NCBI GenBank assembly: GCA_026392155.1
Contig: JAPLCP010000149.1
Coordinates: 1-34,980, forward strand
Direction: 5' to 3'
DNA length: 34,980 nt
Origin: Armatimonadota bacterium
GTDB lineage: Bacteria; Armatimonadota; Armatimonadia; Armatimonadales; Armatimonadaceae
The notes under the pieces were generated by a model that saw only the letters and a program-made list of their open reading frames with translations, made no database searches and was not told where the DNA came from. Positions within the stretch are counted from its first letter, which is position 1. Every line of letters starts with the position of its first letter. Below, piece by piece: positions 23,047 to 30,439 of the stretch. A program made the position numbers and the translations under genes.

Positions 23047-24222
23047 TTACCTCCCCCCCATCCCCCGCCCAGCGGGGGGGATAAGAGGAAATACTTTTTT
23101 GTCCCCCCGCCCGGCGGGGGTTAGGGGGGCAAGCCCTTTGAGACGGGCGAGAATTTGCGGATAGTTCTTGGCGGCATCGTAGCGAGCGAGTGCCTCCTGG
23201 CGAGCCGTACTTCCCAGGCGCAGGCGCAAGCTCTGGTCGGTGAGGAGGTGCTCCAGGGCAAGAGCAAGTGCTTTTTCATCTCCCACAGGAACCAGCTTGC
23301 CCGTCTCGTTCTCGATCACGGCCTCTGGGATCGCCGCCACAGGGGTCGTGATGACCGGAAGGCTGGCGGCCATGGCTTCCAGAACCGCTTGGGGCAGACA
23401 GTCGGCGCGGGTGGGAAAGACAAAGATATCCGCCTCGGCAAAGAGCGTGCGCAGGCGCTCCGAGTTGGGCGTGACACCGTTGTGCACCGTGATGTTTGCT
23501 GTGGGCGCAAGCTCCGTGGCCTGAGTGACCAAGTGCAGGTGTGCCGCTCGACGAACGGGCTCAGGAAGAAGATCAAACGCTGCGAGAAGCGTGTCGCCGC
23601 CTTTTCGGATAAAATCTCCCCCCACAAAGAGCACGTTGAGCGGGGCATCGACAGCACGGGGTTTTCGGAGCGCACGGGCGGAGTCCCAGGCAGCGATATC
23701 CACACCTGGCGGGATCACAAAGATCTTGTCACCAGGCACGCCATAGTCGCAGATCAGGGAGTCTTTGGCCCACTGGCTCCAGGTGAGGAGCCCGCGCGCC
23801 GCCAAGAAGGCTCGCTGGTTGAGTCGAGCTTTCAGCACTTCGAGCCGCGAGTTTCCCGGTGTGTGGCCGTAGTGCGCCCCCAGCCGGTCGTACTGAAGTG
23901 GCGTGGCATCCAGCGAGATCAGTCCCGGCGTCTTTTTGAGCATCCCCGAGGCTAAGAGCGCGGTGACTTGCGTGTGAAAGAACAGCGCATCGAAGCTCTG
24001 ACCACGCAGACCAAGAAAGGCACCTAGCGAGGCGCGGAGCGACCAGTTGGAGCGCACACCAGGGAGCCTTGCCCAAGCTCCGGGTGTGTTGTGGTAGGGC
24101 AGCTCGATTAGCTCTGGCTGGACAAAGAGATCCTGGGCCAGAGCTGCCTGGAGGTTTCTCGCGTGAGTTGTGTGGCCCAGGGAGTGCTCTAGTGCGAAGC
24201 CAATACGAAGAGACGCAGACAT
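23047..24222 (-). CDS. GT-B glycosyltransferase (GT4-type) with repeat-derived C-terminus
   Basis: A 391-aa glycosyltransferase. Seen: MSASLRIGFALEHSLGHTTH at the N-terminus, KIFVIPPGVDIAAW, NVLFVGGDFIRKGGDTLL, and the C-terminal FPTRADCLPQAVLEAMAA with VITTPVAAIPEAVIENETG, all characteristic of the family. Its ATG overlaps the stop of the preceding 128-aa protein gene (TAATG), indicating coupled translation. The final ~25 residues (LTPAGRGDKKVF, PPAGRGMGGR) are encoded by a palindromic DNA repeat and repeat PAGRG twice, so they are probably a non-functional graft on a normal enzyme. Substrate unknown. Confidence 0.88.
   Translation of the reverse strand: MSASLRIGFALEHSLGHTTHARNLQAALAQDLFVQPELIELPYHNTPGAWARLPGVRSNWSLRASLGAFLGLRGQSFDALFFHTQVTALLASGMLKKTPGLISLDATPLQYDRLGAHYGHTPGNSRLEVLKARLNQRAFLAARGLLTWSQWAKDSLICDYGVPGDKIFVIPPGVDIAAWDSARALRKPRAVDAPLNVLFVGGDFIRKGGDTLLAAFDLLPEPVRRAAHLHLVTQATELAPTANITVHNGVTPNSERLRTLFAEADIFVFPTRADCLPQAVLEAMAASLPVITTPVAAIPEAVIENETGKLVPVGDEKALALALEHLLTDQSLRLRLGSTARQEALARYDAAKNYPQILARLKGLAPLTPAGRGDKKVFPLIPPAGRGMGGR
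23050..23130. repeat. Palindromic, REP-like repeat element
   Basis: Two GC-rich hairpins (CCCCCGC 23062-23068 with GCGGGGG 23072-23078, and a like pair at 23104-23120) face each other around an AT-rich spacer (about 23080-23100). Both are flanked by further C7/G6 runs, so the whole unit is roughly an inverted repeat. It overlaps the last ~25 codons of one glycosyltransferase and reaches the ribosome binding site of the next. Its form suggests a dispersed genomic repeat, but no second copy is in the window. Confidence 0.7.
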
Positions 24223-24608
24223 TAGGCCCGAGGATTTGTGCCGGTGAAGTTCTCAAAGGCTGCGGCGGGCTCTTCCAGGGGGGCGGAGCCAACTTCGTCG
24301 CGGGTGAGTAGGTGGGTGATGAGGTGCTCCAGACGGTGCTTTGGGAGGCGGGCCGGGGCGAAGATAAAGACATTCTCGTCAATTTGCAGCAGGCTCATGC
24401 GGCGACGCTCCGTAGTTAGTCCTAGAAAGGTATTAGGAGCAATCTCGCGGCAGATAATCTTGCCATGGCTGGTGCGCACCAACATCTGGCGGTCGTTGGT
24501 AATGGCATGTGCATGGTTGGCGGCAGCCTCGTTGATCTTCCCAATCGGATACTCAAGATCCTCCAGATCAACCGTTGTCGTGACAACGATTTTTTTTGAA
24601 TTGTTCAC
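24222..24608 (-). CDS. Small conserved-looking protein of unknown function in the polysaccharide cluster
   Basis: A 128-aa cytoplasmic protein. I do not recognise the family. It starts at GTG 24608 with AAGGA about 10 nt upstream and begins MNNSKKIVVTTTVDLEDLEY. The middle (MLVRTSHGKIICREIAPNTF, then SLLQIDENVFIFAP) looks like a compact alpha/beta domain, and the end is acidic and Ala/Pro rich. No signal peptide or membrane helix. It overlaps the next gene, a glycosyltransferase, as TAATG, so it is made in step with it and could be a regulator or partner. It is 37 nt downstream of the WecG-like gene. Confidence 0.75.
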   Translation of the reverse strand: MNNSKKIVVTTTVDLEDLEYPIGKINEAAANHAHAITNDRQMLVRTSHGKIICREIAPNTFLGLTTERRRMSLLQIDENVFIFAPARLPKHRLEHLITHLLTRDEVGSAPLEEPAAAFENFTGTNPRA

Positions 24609-24645
24609 AGTGTGTCTTCCTTAATTTCTACTTCTACTTCAATTT

Positions 24646-25530
24646 CTATTTCGGCACGACAGCTTCTGAAGGCTCTGCAGGTGCGGTTGTCATGTTAATC
24701 CGCGTCACGAGGGGACGTGGCTCTTCAATTAGCGGACGCGGTTTGGGCTTTTTTAGTCCCAAGCGGAGTAGACCTGCCTCGGTGACCAAGTGCATCAAGA
24801 GGGGCAAGTCGCGACCAATATAGCGGTGGTACAGACGCTTCGGATCCTGCAGGAGCCTCCAGACCCACTCCATTCCGATGCGCTGAACCAGCCGTGGAGC
24901 ACGAGAGACCATGCCCGCTGCCATCTCAAAGCTACCACCAACCCCAATGCTCACGGGAACGCCTAGCTGCATTTTATGTCGGGCGATCCACTTCTCTTGC
25001 TTAGGGGCACCCAGACCAACCAGTAGAATATCCGGGTTCGCCGCCTTTAAAATCTGCGCGATCTTTGCCTGCTCCTCAGGGGTATCAAAGGTCTCTTTCG
25101 GAGGGCAGTAGGTACCACAAACTTGCACGCCCGGGAAGCGCTCCTCCAGAACCTTCTTCGCTGCCTCCGTTGCTCCAGGAAGGCCACCTAAGAAGAAGAG
25201 CTTAAGGCCCGTCCAGGCCGAGGCGCGGCAGAGCTCATAAAGTAAGTCGCTCCCTGCCACACGCTCGACTAAGTTGGCTGTATCGGGGCGAAGTTTTGAG
25301 AGCCAGACAATGGGCATACCATCGGCGAGTACCAGAGCCGCACTGGAGTAGATCGCCCGAAACTCGGCATCTTGTTTTAGCAAAGCCAGGTGATCCATAT
25401 TGCCTGTGCAGATATGCTGGGGGACGTTAGCCTTCTGCACGAGCTGCAAGATGCACTCTACAGCCTGCGTCATAGTTATATTGTCAAACCGGGTTTCTGC
25501 AATAACAACTTGTTTATTAAGAGGCGGCAT
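24646..25530 (-). CDS. WecG/TagA/CpsF-family glycosyltransferase (GT26)
   Basis: A 294-aa membrane-associated glycosyltransferase that typically adds the second sugar (often N-acetylmannosamine or its uronic acid, or glucose) to a lipid-linked first sugar. Family motifs are clear: TGNMDHLALLKQ, LVLADGMPIVWLSKL, KLFFLGGLPGATEAA, LLVGLGAPKQEKWI and SIGVGGSFEMAAG, with RIGMEWVWRLLQDPKRL near the end. The start at 25530 (MPPLNKQVVIAE) is supported by GGAG upstream. The longer frame to 25596 adds unconserved residues. It follows the initiating phosphoglycosyl transferase by 96 nt on the same strand, the expected order of action. Confidence 0.93.
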   Translation of the reverse strand: MPPLNKQVVIAETRFDNITMTQAVECILQLVQKANVPQHICTGNMDHLALLKQDAEFRAIYSSAALVLADGMPIVWLSKLRPDTANLVERVAGSDLLYELCRASAWTGLKLFFLGGLPGATEAAKKVLEERFPGVQVCGTYCPPKETFDTPEEQAKIAQILKAANPDILLVGLGAPKQEKWIARHKMQLGVPVSIGVGGSFEMAAGMVSRAPRLVQRIGMEWVWRLLQDPKRLYHRYIGRDLPLLMHLVTEAGLLRLGLKKPKPRPLIEEPRPLVTRINMTTAPAEPSEAVVPK

Positions 25531-25626
25531 TTCTATAGTTCTCCGAAAAATTACTGAGGGGGAAGCCAAGCAAATTCCATGCCGAAGGGACAACAAAAGT
25601 GCTAAAGTTAAAAAATCTAATAAAAA

Positions 25627-26289
25627 CTAGTACGCTCCATCTCCTTTAAGGATCGCAGGGATCGCTCGTAGGAGAATCGAGAGGTTTAGCCAAAAAGAGC
25701 GTGTCCGAACATACTCCAGATCTAGTGCGATCCACTCCTCGAAGGTGAGTGTGGAGCGGCCCATTACTTCGCGGAGGCAAATGAGCCCAGGAGTGACGGA
25801 GAGTCGCTCTATGGGGTAGTTGTCATAGCTCTCGATCTCGCTTGGAAGATGCGGGCGTGGCCCCACCAAGCTCATATCGCCACGGAGAACATTCCAGAGC
25901 TGGGGCAGCTCGTCTAGGGAGTAGCGTCTCAGAGTCCGCCCAATTCGGGTAATGCGGGGGTCGTTCTTCATTTTGAAGATGGGACCCGTGGCCTCGTTTT
26001 GTGCCTGGAGGTTCTTTTTTAAGGTTTCCGCATGGGGAACCATGCTGCGAAACTTATAGAAAGGAAAGCACTTGCCCCCTTGGCCGACACGCTGTTGGGA
26101 AAAGAGAATGGGACCACGATCCTCTACCCAGACGAGGGCAGCAATGGTTCCAAAAACCGGAGCCAGAACAAGCAGTGCTCCTGCGGATACCACAATATCC
26201 AGGGCACGGTTCAGGGGCTCGCCCTTTTTCACGCTCTCTTTCGAGGGAATTTCCATAACCACAGACAGCTTAACCATTCGTCTTAACAT
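25627..26289 (-). CDS. Initiating phosphoglycosyl transferase (bacterial sugar transferase)
   Basis: A 220-aa monotopic sugar transferase of the WbaP/PglC type, which starts repeat-unit assembly by moving a sugar 1-phosphate onto undecaprenyl phosphate at the inner membrane. A single hydrophobic segment (ALDIVVSAGALLVLAPVFG, about residues 30-48) is followed by the catalytic core: FYKFRSM, DPRITRIGRTLRRYSLDELP, QLWNVLRGDMSLVGPRP and TPGLICLREVMGRS. The size is that of the minimal class, without the extra membrane helices of WcaJ/WbaP. The start is either 26289 or ATG 26277: AGGAG is only 2 nt from the first and 14 nt from the second. It is the first gene of the minus-strand arm of the cluster. 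Confidence 0.94.
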   Translation of the reverse strand: MLRRMVKLSVVMEIPSKESVKKGEPLNRALDIVVSAGALLVLAPVFGTIAALVWVEDRGPILFSQQRVGQGGKCFPFYKFRSMVPHAETLKKNLQAQNEATGPIFKMKNDPRITRIGRTLRRYSLDELPQLWNVLRGDMSLVGPRPHLPSEIESYDNYPIERLSVTPGLICLREVMGRSTLTFEEWIALDLEYVRTRSFWLNLSILLRAIPAILKGDGAY

Positions 26290-26720
26290 TTCTCCTAAGT
26301 TTTCTCCGCGACGAAGGCGGACGGAACTAAACCCCTACCGTTTGTGTGCCAAAAATGAGGTGGTAACCCAAAACTGGTATTTTTTCGGATAACGAATTTG
26401 TATATTTTTGTCTTGAATTTTACGTATTTAATTGTAATGTTAGATGTGTAAGCTGGGTAAATTACGAGGTGATGGTGATATATTTACGGGTTTTTAGTTG
26501 ATTTGTGCGTAAATCACTAAAATGAATCTGAGAATGCATAGTGCTTTGATCCGATCTACTAGACGTGATCATTTTGGTAAGAGAGAAATTTAGAAATTTA
26601 TTCTGGTTGCAAGAGAAATGGCACGGTGGTTGCTTTAGTACTCTGAGTAGCTGTGCCGGAGTATTTCGCTCAAGCACGAACAATTTCACTCAAGCACTTG
26701 AAGAATAGGGAGTTTGCAAA
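26290..26720. promoter_or_regulatory. AT-rich divergent control region of the polysaccharide cluster
   Basis: About 430 nt without a gene between the two divergent arms, much more AT-rich than the genes. It holds a weak plus-strand promoter candidate (TTGAAT 26413-26418, 16 bp, TAATGT 26435-26440), a perfect 8-bp tandem repeat GAAATTTA (26585-26600), a small inverted repeat TACTC-T-GAGTA (26639-26649) and a pair of 14-bp direct repeats next to the export gene. An open frame of 75 codons at 26462-26689 (minus) does not look like protein. Promoters for both arms must lie here. Confidence 0.6.
26664..26697 (+). repeat. Pair of 14-bp direct repeats, 20 bp apart, before the wza-like gene
   Basis: TTTCRCTCAAGCAC occurs at 26664-26677 and 26684-26697. 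The second copy runs into TTGA, making TCAAG-CA-CTTGA. The 20-bp period equals about two helical turns, as for a dimer or tandem binding site. The pair ends 23 nt before the start codon, so it lies in the leader or at the promoter. Confidence 0.55.
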
Positions 26721-28049
26721 ATGAGAAATAAACAAGCAACACGTTACATGATCGCACTGGGAGCCGTTGTCAGCAGTCAGTCCGTGTGGGCCAGTGGGAT
26801 TGTCCCAAGCTCTGCCGTTATCCCCATCGTGCTTGGACAGCAGGCGCTGCGTAAACCTGAGTCACGCCCCGTGCTCCTCCCTTCAACTCCTGTGTCAAAA
26901 AACACGGCTCCTTTGCCCGTGGCTCCTACGCGCTACAAAGTGCGCTCTGGCGATTCCCTTGAGATCAAGATCATGGGACGACCAGAGCTGACCCAGTCCA
27001 TGACCGTCGCCCCGGATGGCACCATTATCTACCCCTATGTCGGTGAGGTCGCCGTGGCAGGCGACTCCGTGATGCAGATCATCAGCAAACTCAAGATCGG
27101 CCTGAAGCGCCAGTTCGAAAATCCTCAGCCTATCGTCTCCGTGCTCAAGCGCCAGATGGGAGAGGTCTCTATTCTGGGGCCGGTGAAAGAGCCCGGTAAG
27201 AAAGAGCTAGGAGATGACTGGCGTGTGCTCAATCTGATTGCCGAGGCAGGTGGGATGACAGTCGAGCGCACGGAGTTCGTGACGATCCGCTTGGTGCGCC
27301 GTGGTGGGCAAGTGACCTTTAACGTGGATCCTGTCCAGCTCCTTGGCTCGGGCGATCCTAATCTCAACTACCTGCTTGAAGACGGTGACCTCTTGGTGAT
27401 TCAAGAGCGCGACAAAAACGAGACCATGGTGCAGGTTCTGGGAGAAGTGGGCAAGCCCGGCTATGTTGTCGCACCCCGAGATGGCTCTCCCCTTGCAGCC
27501 TTGGCGGCGGCAGGTGGCTCCAGTAGCAAGGCTGCTCTCTCCCGAGCAAGCATCCGCCGTGGATCGGGTGGCACCCCCATTCCTGTGGATCTCACGAACC
27601 CGGATCGCCTTCCGCAGAGCCTCCAGCTTGGCCCTGGTGACACCCTGGTGATTCCTGCCAATGTCAGCCAAGTGTTCCTGGCGGGCAGTGGCGTCATCAA
27701 GCCCGGCATGGTGGAGCTACCCGACAAAATTCAGCCCACGATCTACTGGGCGATCCAGCAAGCGGGTGGCACGACTCAGGAGGCAGATCTTAAGAACGCC
27801 TCAATCACACGCCTCGCACCCAACGGAGCTCCGATTACAGAGAAAATTGACCTGGAGAAAGTGATGAAGAACCGCACTGCTCAAGGTAAAGATGCCGAGG
27901 TCGCTGCCCGGCTGAACCGAATGCTCATGCCGGGTGACATTCTTGAGATTCCCACAAAAAGACGGCGCTCGGGTGGCTTTCGGTTAGGATTCAATGAGCT
28001 GGCACTGGGGCTCTCAACGTTTCTGATGCTCCGTCAGGCGGGTAATTAG
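26721..28049 (+). CDS. Polysaccharide export protein (Wza-like, SLBB domains)
   Basis: A 442-aa exported protein. A signal peptide (MIALGAVVSSQSVWA-S) is followed by a Pro-rich linker, then the Poly_export domain from about residue 72 (YKVRSGDSLEIKIMGRPEL, VAPDGTIIYPYVGEV). After it come three SLBB-type segments, each ending near a G-D-x-L-x-I motif: LLEDGDLLVI, LGPGDTLVIP and LMPGDILEIP. It would form the outer channel for polysaccharide export. Unlike E. coli Wza there is no lipobox cysteine. The C-terminus has a hydrophobic stretch that may be a membrane helix. AGGGAG stands 8 nt before ATG 26721. It is the first gene of the plus-strand arm and the Wzz-like gene starts 1 nt after its stop. 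Confidence 0.92.
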   Translation: MRNKQATRYMIALGAVVSSQSVWASGIVPSSAVIPIVLGQQALRKPESRPVLLPSTPVSKNTAPLPVAPTRYKVRSGDSLEIKIMGRPELTQSMTVAPDGTIIYPYVGEVAVAGDSVMQIISKLKIGLKRQFENPQPIVSVLKRQMGEVSILGPVKEPGKKELGDDWRVLNLIAEAGGMTVERTEFVTIRLVRRGGQVTFNVDPVQLLGSGDPNLNYLLEDGDLLVIQERDKNETMVQVLGEVGKPGYVVAPRDGSPLAALAAAGGSSSKAALSRASIRRGSGGTPIPVDLTNPDRLPQSLQLGPGDTLVIPANVSQVFLAGSGVIKPGMVELPDKIQPTIYWAIQQAGGTTQEADLKNASITRLAPNGAPITEKIDLEKVMKNRTAQGKDAEVAARLNRMLMPGDILEIPTKRRRSGGFRLGFNELALGLSTFLMLRQAGN

Positions 28050-28050
28050 T

Positions 28051-29580
28051 ATGTATCGTCGGACAAACATTCTCTATCGCGTGGTAGATGCCCTCTTTCG
28101 GAACCGTAACTTGGTTCTGATCACGATGCTCTGTGTGGCAGTTCCGGTGGCGCTTCTGCTGATCTTCAAGGCCAAGGGGTACACGGCCACAGCGGCGATT
28201 CGCATTGCTTCCGAGGGTGATGGGATGAAGACTCTCGCCGGAGGTGGACTCAACACCGATCAGCTCGGCTGGAAGAGTCCTTCCGAGGTCCATGTCGCTA
28301 ACCTCACCACCTTGTTGGTAGATGCCAAAGAGGGGGGATTTGTCGACGATGTCTTCAAGCGTGCGGCACTCACGAACCCTATCTCACTGGCACCGGGCGT
28401 AGACGATAAGCGTGTGGGAGCTTTCTTAAAGTCCATCTCGATGAAAAACGAGCAAGATAAGCTCTTCTCTATCAGCATGACCTGGGACAATCCTGAGGAG
28501 TGTAAAAAGCTTGTTCAGGCAGTCCAGGAGCAATATATCGACGAGCAAGTAAAGGCAAAACAGCGAGCGTCCGAAAGCTCTGCACTGTTTCTGAAGGGCC
28601 AGATTGATCAGCAAGAGCAGCGAGTTAATGCGGCAACCATGGCGCGAGAGATCTTTCGTAAGAAGCACCCCGAGATTGGCCCTACTTCTCACGAGCAGGC
28701 ACTCGACTATATCCAGATGCTCCAGGAGCGTCTCCGCCGTGACCGTGCCATTGTCGCAGAAGGCGGCGAGGGCGCACTGCTTCCCCGAACTGAGAGCAAG
28801 TACATCGAGAGCGAGGGTGACCCCGCTCCCACCTTCAACCTGGGGGATACACCGGCACAGAAGCACCTGATGGAACTGCAAGACAAGCGTAACCTGCTCA
28901 CCAGTGGAGCCGGAGCCATGCGGAAAGATTCAGATGAGGTGCGTGCGCTGGATCGCCAGATTGACCAGGCGCGGCTTGATCTTGCGCGAGAGCGCCGCCA
29001 GAAGCCTGTCGGAGGGGGCACCAAGCGCCGTGTGCTCAACCCACTCTACGCGGAGATGATGAGCGAGTCTAATCGCTCCAAGCTCACCACACGCTCGGCA
29101 AAGGCAGAGATCGCGGAGATCACGAAGCAGATCGCGGCGTTGCAGCTCCAGCTCAAAGAGCTACCCAAGCTTCAAAATGAGATGGAGAAGCTCGATATCC
29201 GAGTCAACTCGGAGCAGGACAGCCTTGGGGTACTTCGCAAGAGCTACAGCGCTGCTCTCTCTACCTCCAACTTGGAAAAAGAAAAGGCCAGTCAGAACCT
29301 CAAGCCTGTGGGTCAGGTGGTTGCCGTCAGCCTCTCAGGAACCAAGAAAAGCATCACCATGGGGTTTGTGAGCCTGCTGCTGGGAGCCGTTGTGGCGGGC
29401 CTAGTCGTGGCGCTACGGGAGTGGTCTGATCCGACGATTCGCTATGAGACGGACATTGAGCAGGTGCTGGACATCCCTGTCCTAACAGGCCTGCCAGATA
29501 CCCGCGCGGTCCTCGCTCCCAAAAGCGTAAACAGCAGGTCGAAGAAAAGTCGGGCGCTTCTGCCCTCACTGGATAACTAA
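28051..29580 (+). CDS. Polysaccharide chain-length determinant (Wzz/GumC-like)
   Basis: A 509-aa inner-membrane protein with two transmembrane segments, near residues 23-40 (LVLITMLCVAVPVALLLIF) and 430-450 (ITMGFVSLLLGAVVAGLVV), and a long periplasmic coiled-coil region between them (QIDQQEQRVNAATMAREIF, further helices to about 400). This is the polysaccharide co-polymerase layout. After the second membrane segment there is only a short cytoplasmic tail (ETDIEQVLDIPVLTGLP, the usual junction to a kinase domain), so the ATPase is encoded separately by the next gene. It controls chain length and links synthesis to the export channel. Confidence 0.9.
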   Translation: MYRRTNILYRVVDALFRNRNLVLITMLCVAVPVALLLIFKAKGYTATAAIRIASEGDGMKTLAGGGLNTDQLGWKSPSEVHVANLTTLLVDAKEGGFVDDVFKRAALTNPISLAPGVDDKRVGAFLKSISMKNEQDKLFSISMTWDNPEECKKLVQAVQEQYIDEQVKAKQRASESSALFLKGQIDQQEQRVNAATMAREIFRKKHPEIGPTSHEQALDYIQMLQERLRRDRAIVAEGGEGALLPRTESKYIESEGDPAPTFNLGDTPAQKHLMELQDKRNLLTSGAGAMRKDSDEVRALDRQIDQARLDLARERRQKPVGGGTKRRVLNPLYAEMMSESNRSKLTTRSAKAEIAEITKQIAALQLQLKELPKLQNEMEKLDIRVNSEQDSLGVLRKSYSAALSTSNLEKEKASQNLKPVGQVVAVSLSGTKKSITMGFVSLLLGAVVAGLVVALREWSDPTIRYETDIEQVLDIPVLTGLPDTRAVLAPKSVNSRSKKSRALLPSLDN

Positions 29581-29599
29581 GGAAGACGAGAAGAAAAAC

Positions 29600-30430
29600 G
29601 TGATTATCCGTAACCCCGATACCCATCCGCTCCCTAAGGACGAAATGCTCGAATCTGGAGCGATGGAGCGAGGCGCTGTCTCGCTGGCTCCCAACGTGAC
29701 TGTGGTACCCTCTGAGGCGCTACGACGGGTTCATGTGGCCATTGAGCGAACCGATGCCGACTTTGCACAGCTCCATGCCGCCATGGAGTGGCAGCTTGCC
29801 GAGTGTACTAATACCAACCACTGGGACGATGCCGCGGAGCACCTGACCGACCCGCTTCGGGACATAGATAATGTCTTTGGGATCACCAGCGCGGTGCCGG
29901 GCGAGGGCAAGACCACGATTGCGATGCACCTTGCGTTTAGCATCGCACGGAACAGTGGCCGAAAAGTCTGCTTGATTGATCTGGGGCTTGGCGACAATGA
30001 GATCTGCCGCCGCATTGGTGTGCGCACTGAAAAAGGGCTCATCAATGTGCTTGAAGGAGACGACTACGTTATCCGAACCCTTCAGCTCTCGGACTGCGGT
30101 GACCTCTCGGTGATGCCTGCCGGGAAGCTCCCTCGCAATCCCAATAAAGCCGCACGCTCCGCCGCTGTCACGGAGATTATCGCGGCGGCTCGTGAGATCT
30201 ACGACACGGTTATTGTGGACCTGCCTGCCGTCTCGACGGGCAACGCTCTGCCGATTGCCGAGCATCTCGATAAAGTGATGCTGGTTGTCTGCTCAGGAGT
30301 GACGCCCAAAGATATGGTCCAGCAGGCCGTCGATCGGCTCGGACGCAAGCGGGTGCTTGGTGTGGTGCTGAACCGCATGAAGTCTTCGATGCCCTACAAG
30401 ATTCAGCAGTTCTTCCGAAAGGTCGCTTAG
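29600..30430 (+). CDS. CpsD/CapB-like ATPase, tyrosine-kinase family without a tyrosine tail
   Basis: A 276-aa cytoplasmic ATPase that would pair with the Wzz-like protein, as in split BY-kinases. Starts at GTG 29600. The first ~85 residues are a linker helix region (ALRRVHVAIERTDADFAQL). Walker A is SAVPGEGKTTIAMHLA at about 96-110. The A' motif reads CLIDLGLGDN, with the first Asp but not the usual second one. The Walker B-like motif is TVIVDLPAV. The C-terminus (MKSSMPYKIQQFFRKVA) has one Tyr and lacks the Tyr cluster that BY-kinases phosphorylate. It may be an ATPase that drives the co-polymerase without autophosphorylation. Confidence 0.85.
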   Translation: MIIRNPDTHPLPKDEMLESGAMERGAVSLAPNVTVVPSEALRRVHVAIERTDADFAQLHAAMEWQLAECTNTNHWDDAAEHLTDPLRDIDNVFGITSAVPGEGKTTIAMHLAFSIARNSGRKVCLIDLGLGDNEICRRIGVRTEKGLINVLEGDDYVIRTLQLSDCGDLSVMPAGKLPRNPNKAARSAAVTEIIAAAREIYDTVIVDLPAVSTGNALPIAEHLDKVMLVVCSGVTPKDMVQQAVDRLGRKRVLGVVLNRMKSSMPYKIQQFFRKVA

Positions 30431-30439
30431 GAATCCAGA

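Noticed and set aside
23155-23955. Plus-strand open frame of 266 codons
   Set aside because: It is antisense to a glycosyltransferase with clear motifs. Length is explained by high GC.
26462-26689. 75-codon minus-strand frame in the AT-rich control region
   Set aside because: Composition is that of noncoding AT-rich DNA, no ribosome binding site, and it ends among the regulatory repeats.
26290-26720. Possible cyclic-di-GMP or other riboswitch before the export gene
   Set aside because: I could not find the conserved core of any riboswitch class I know.
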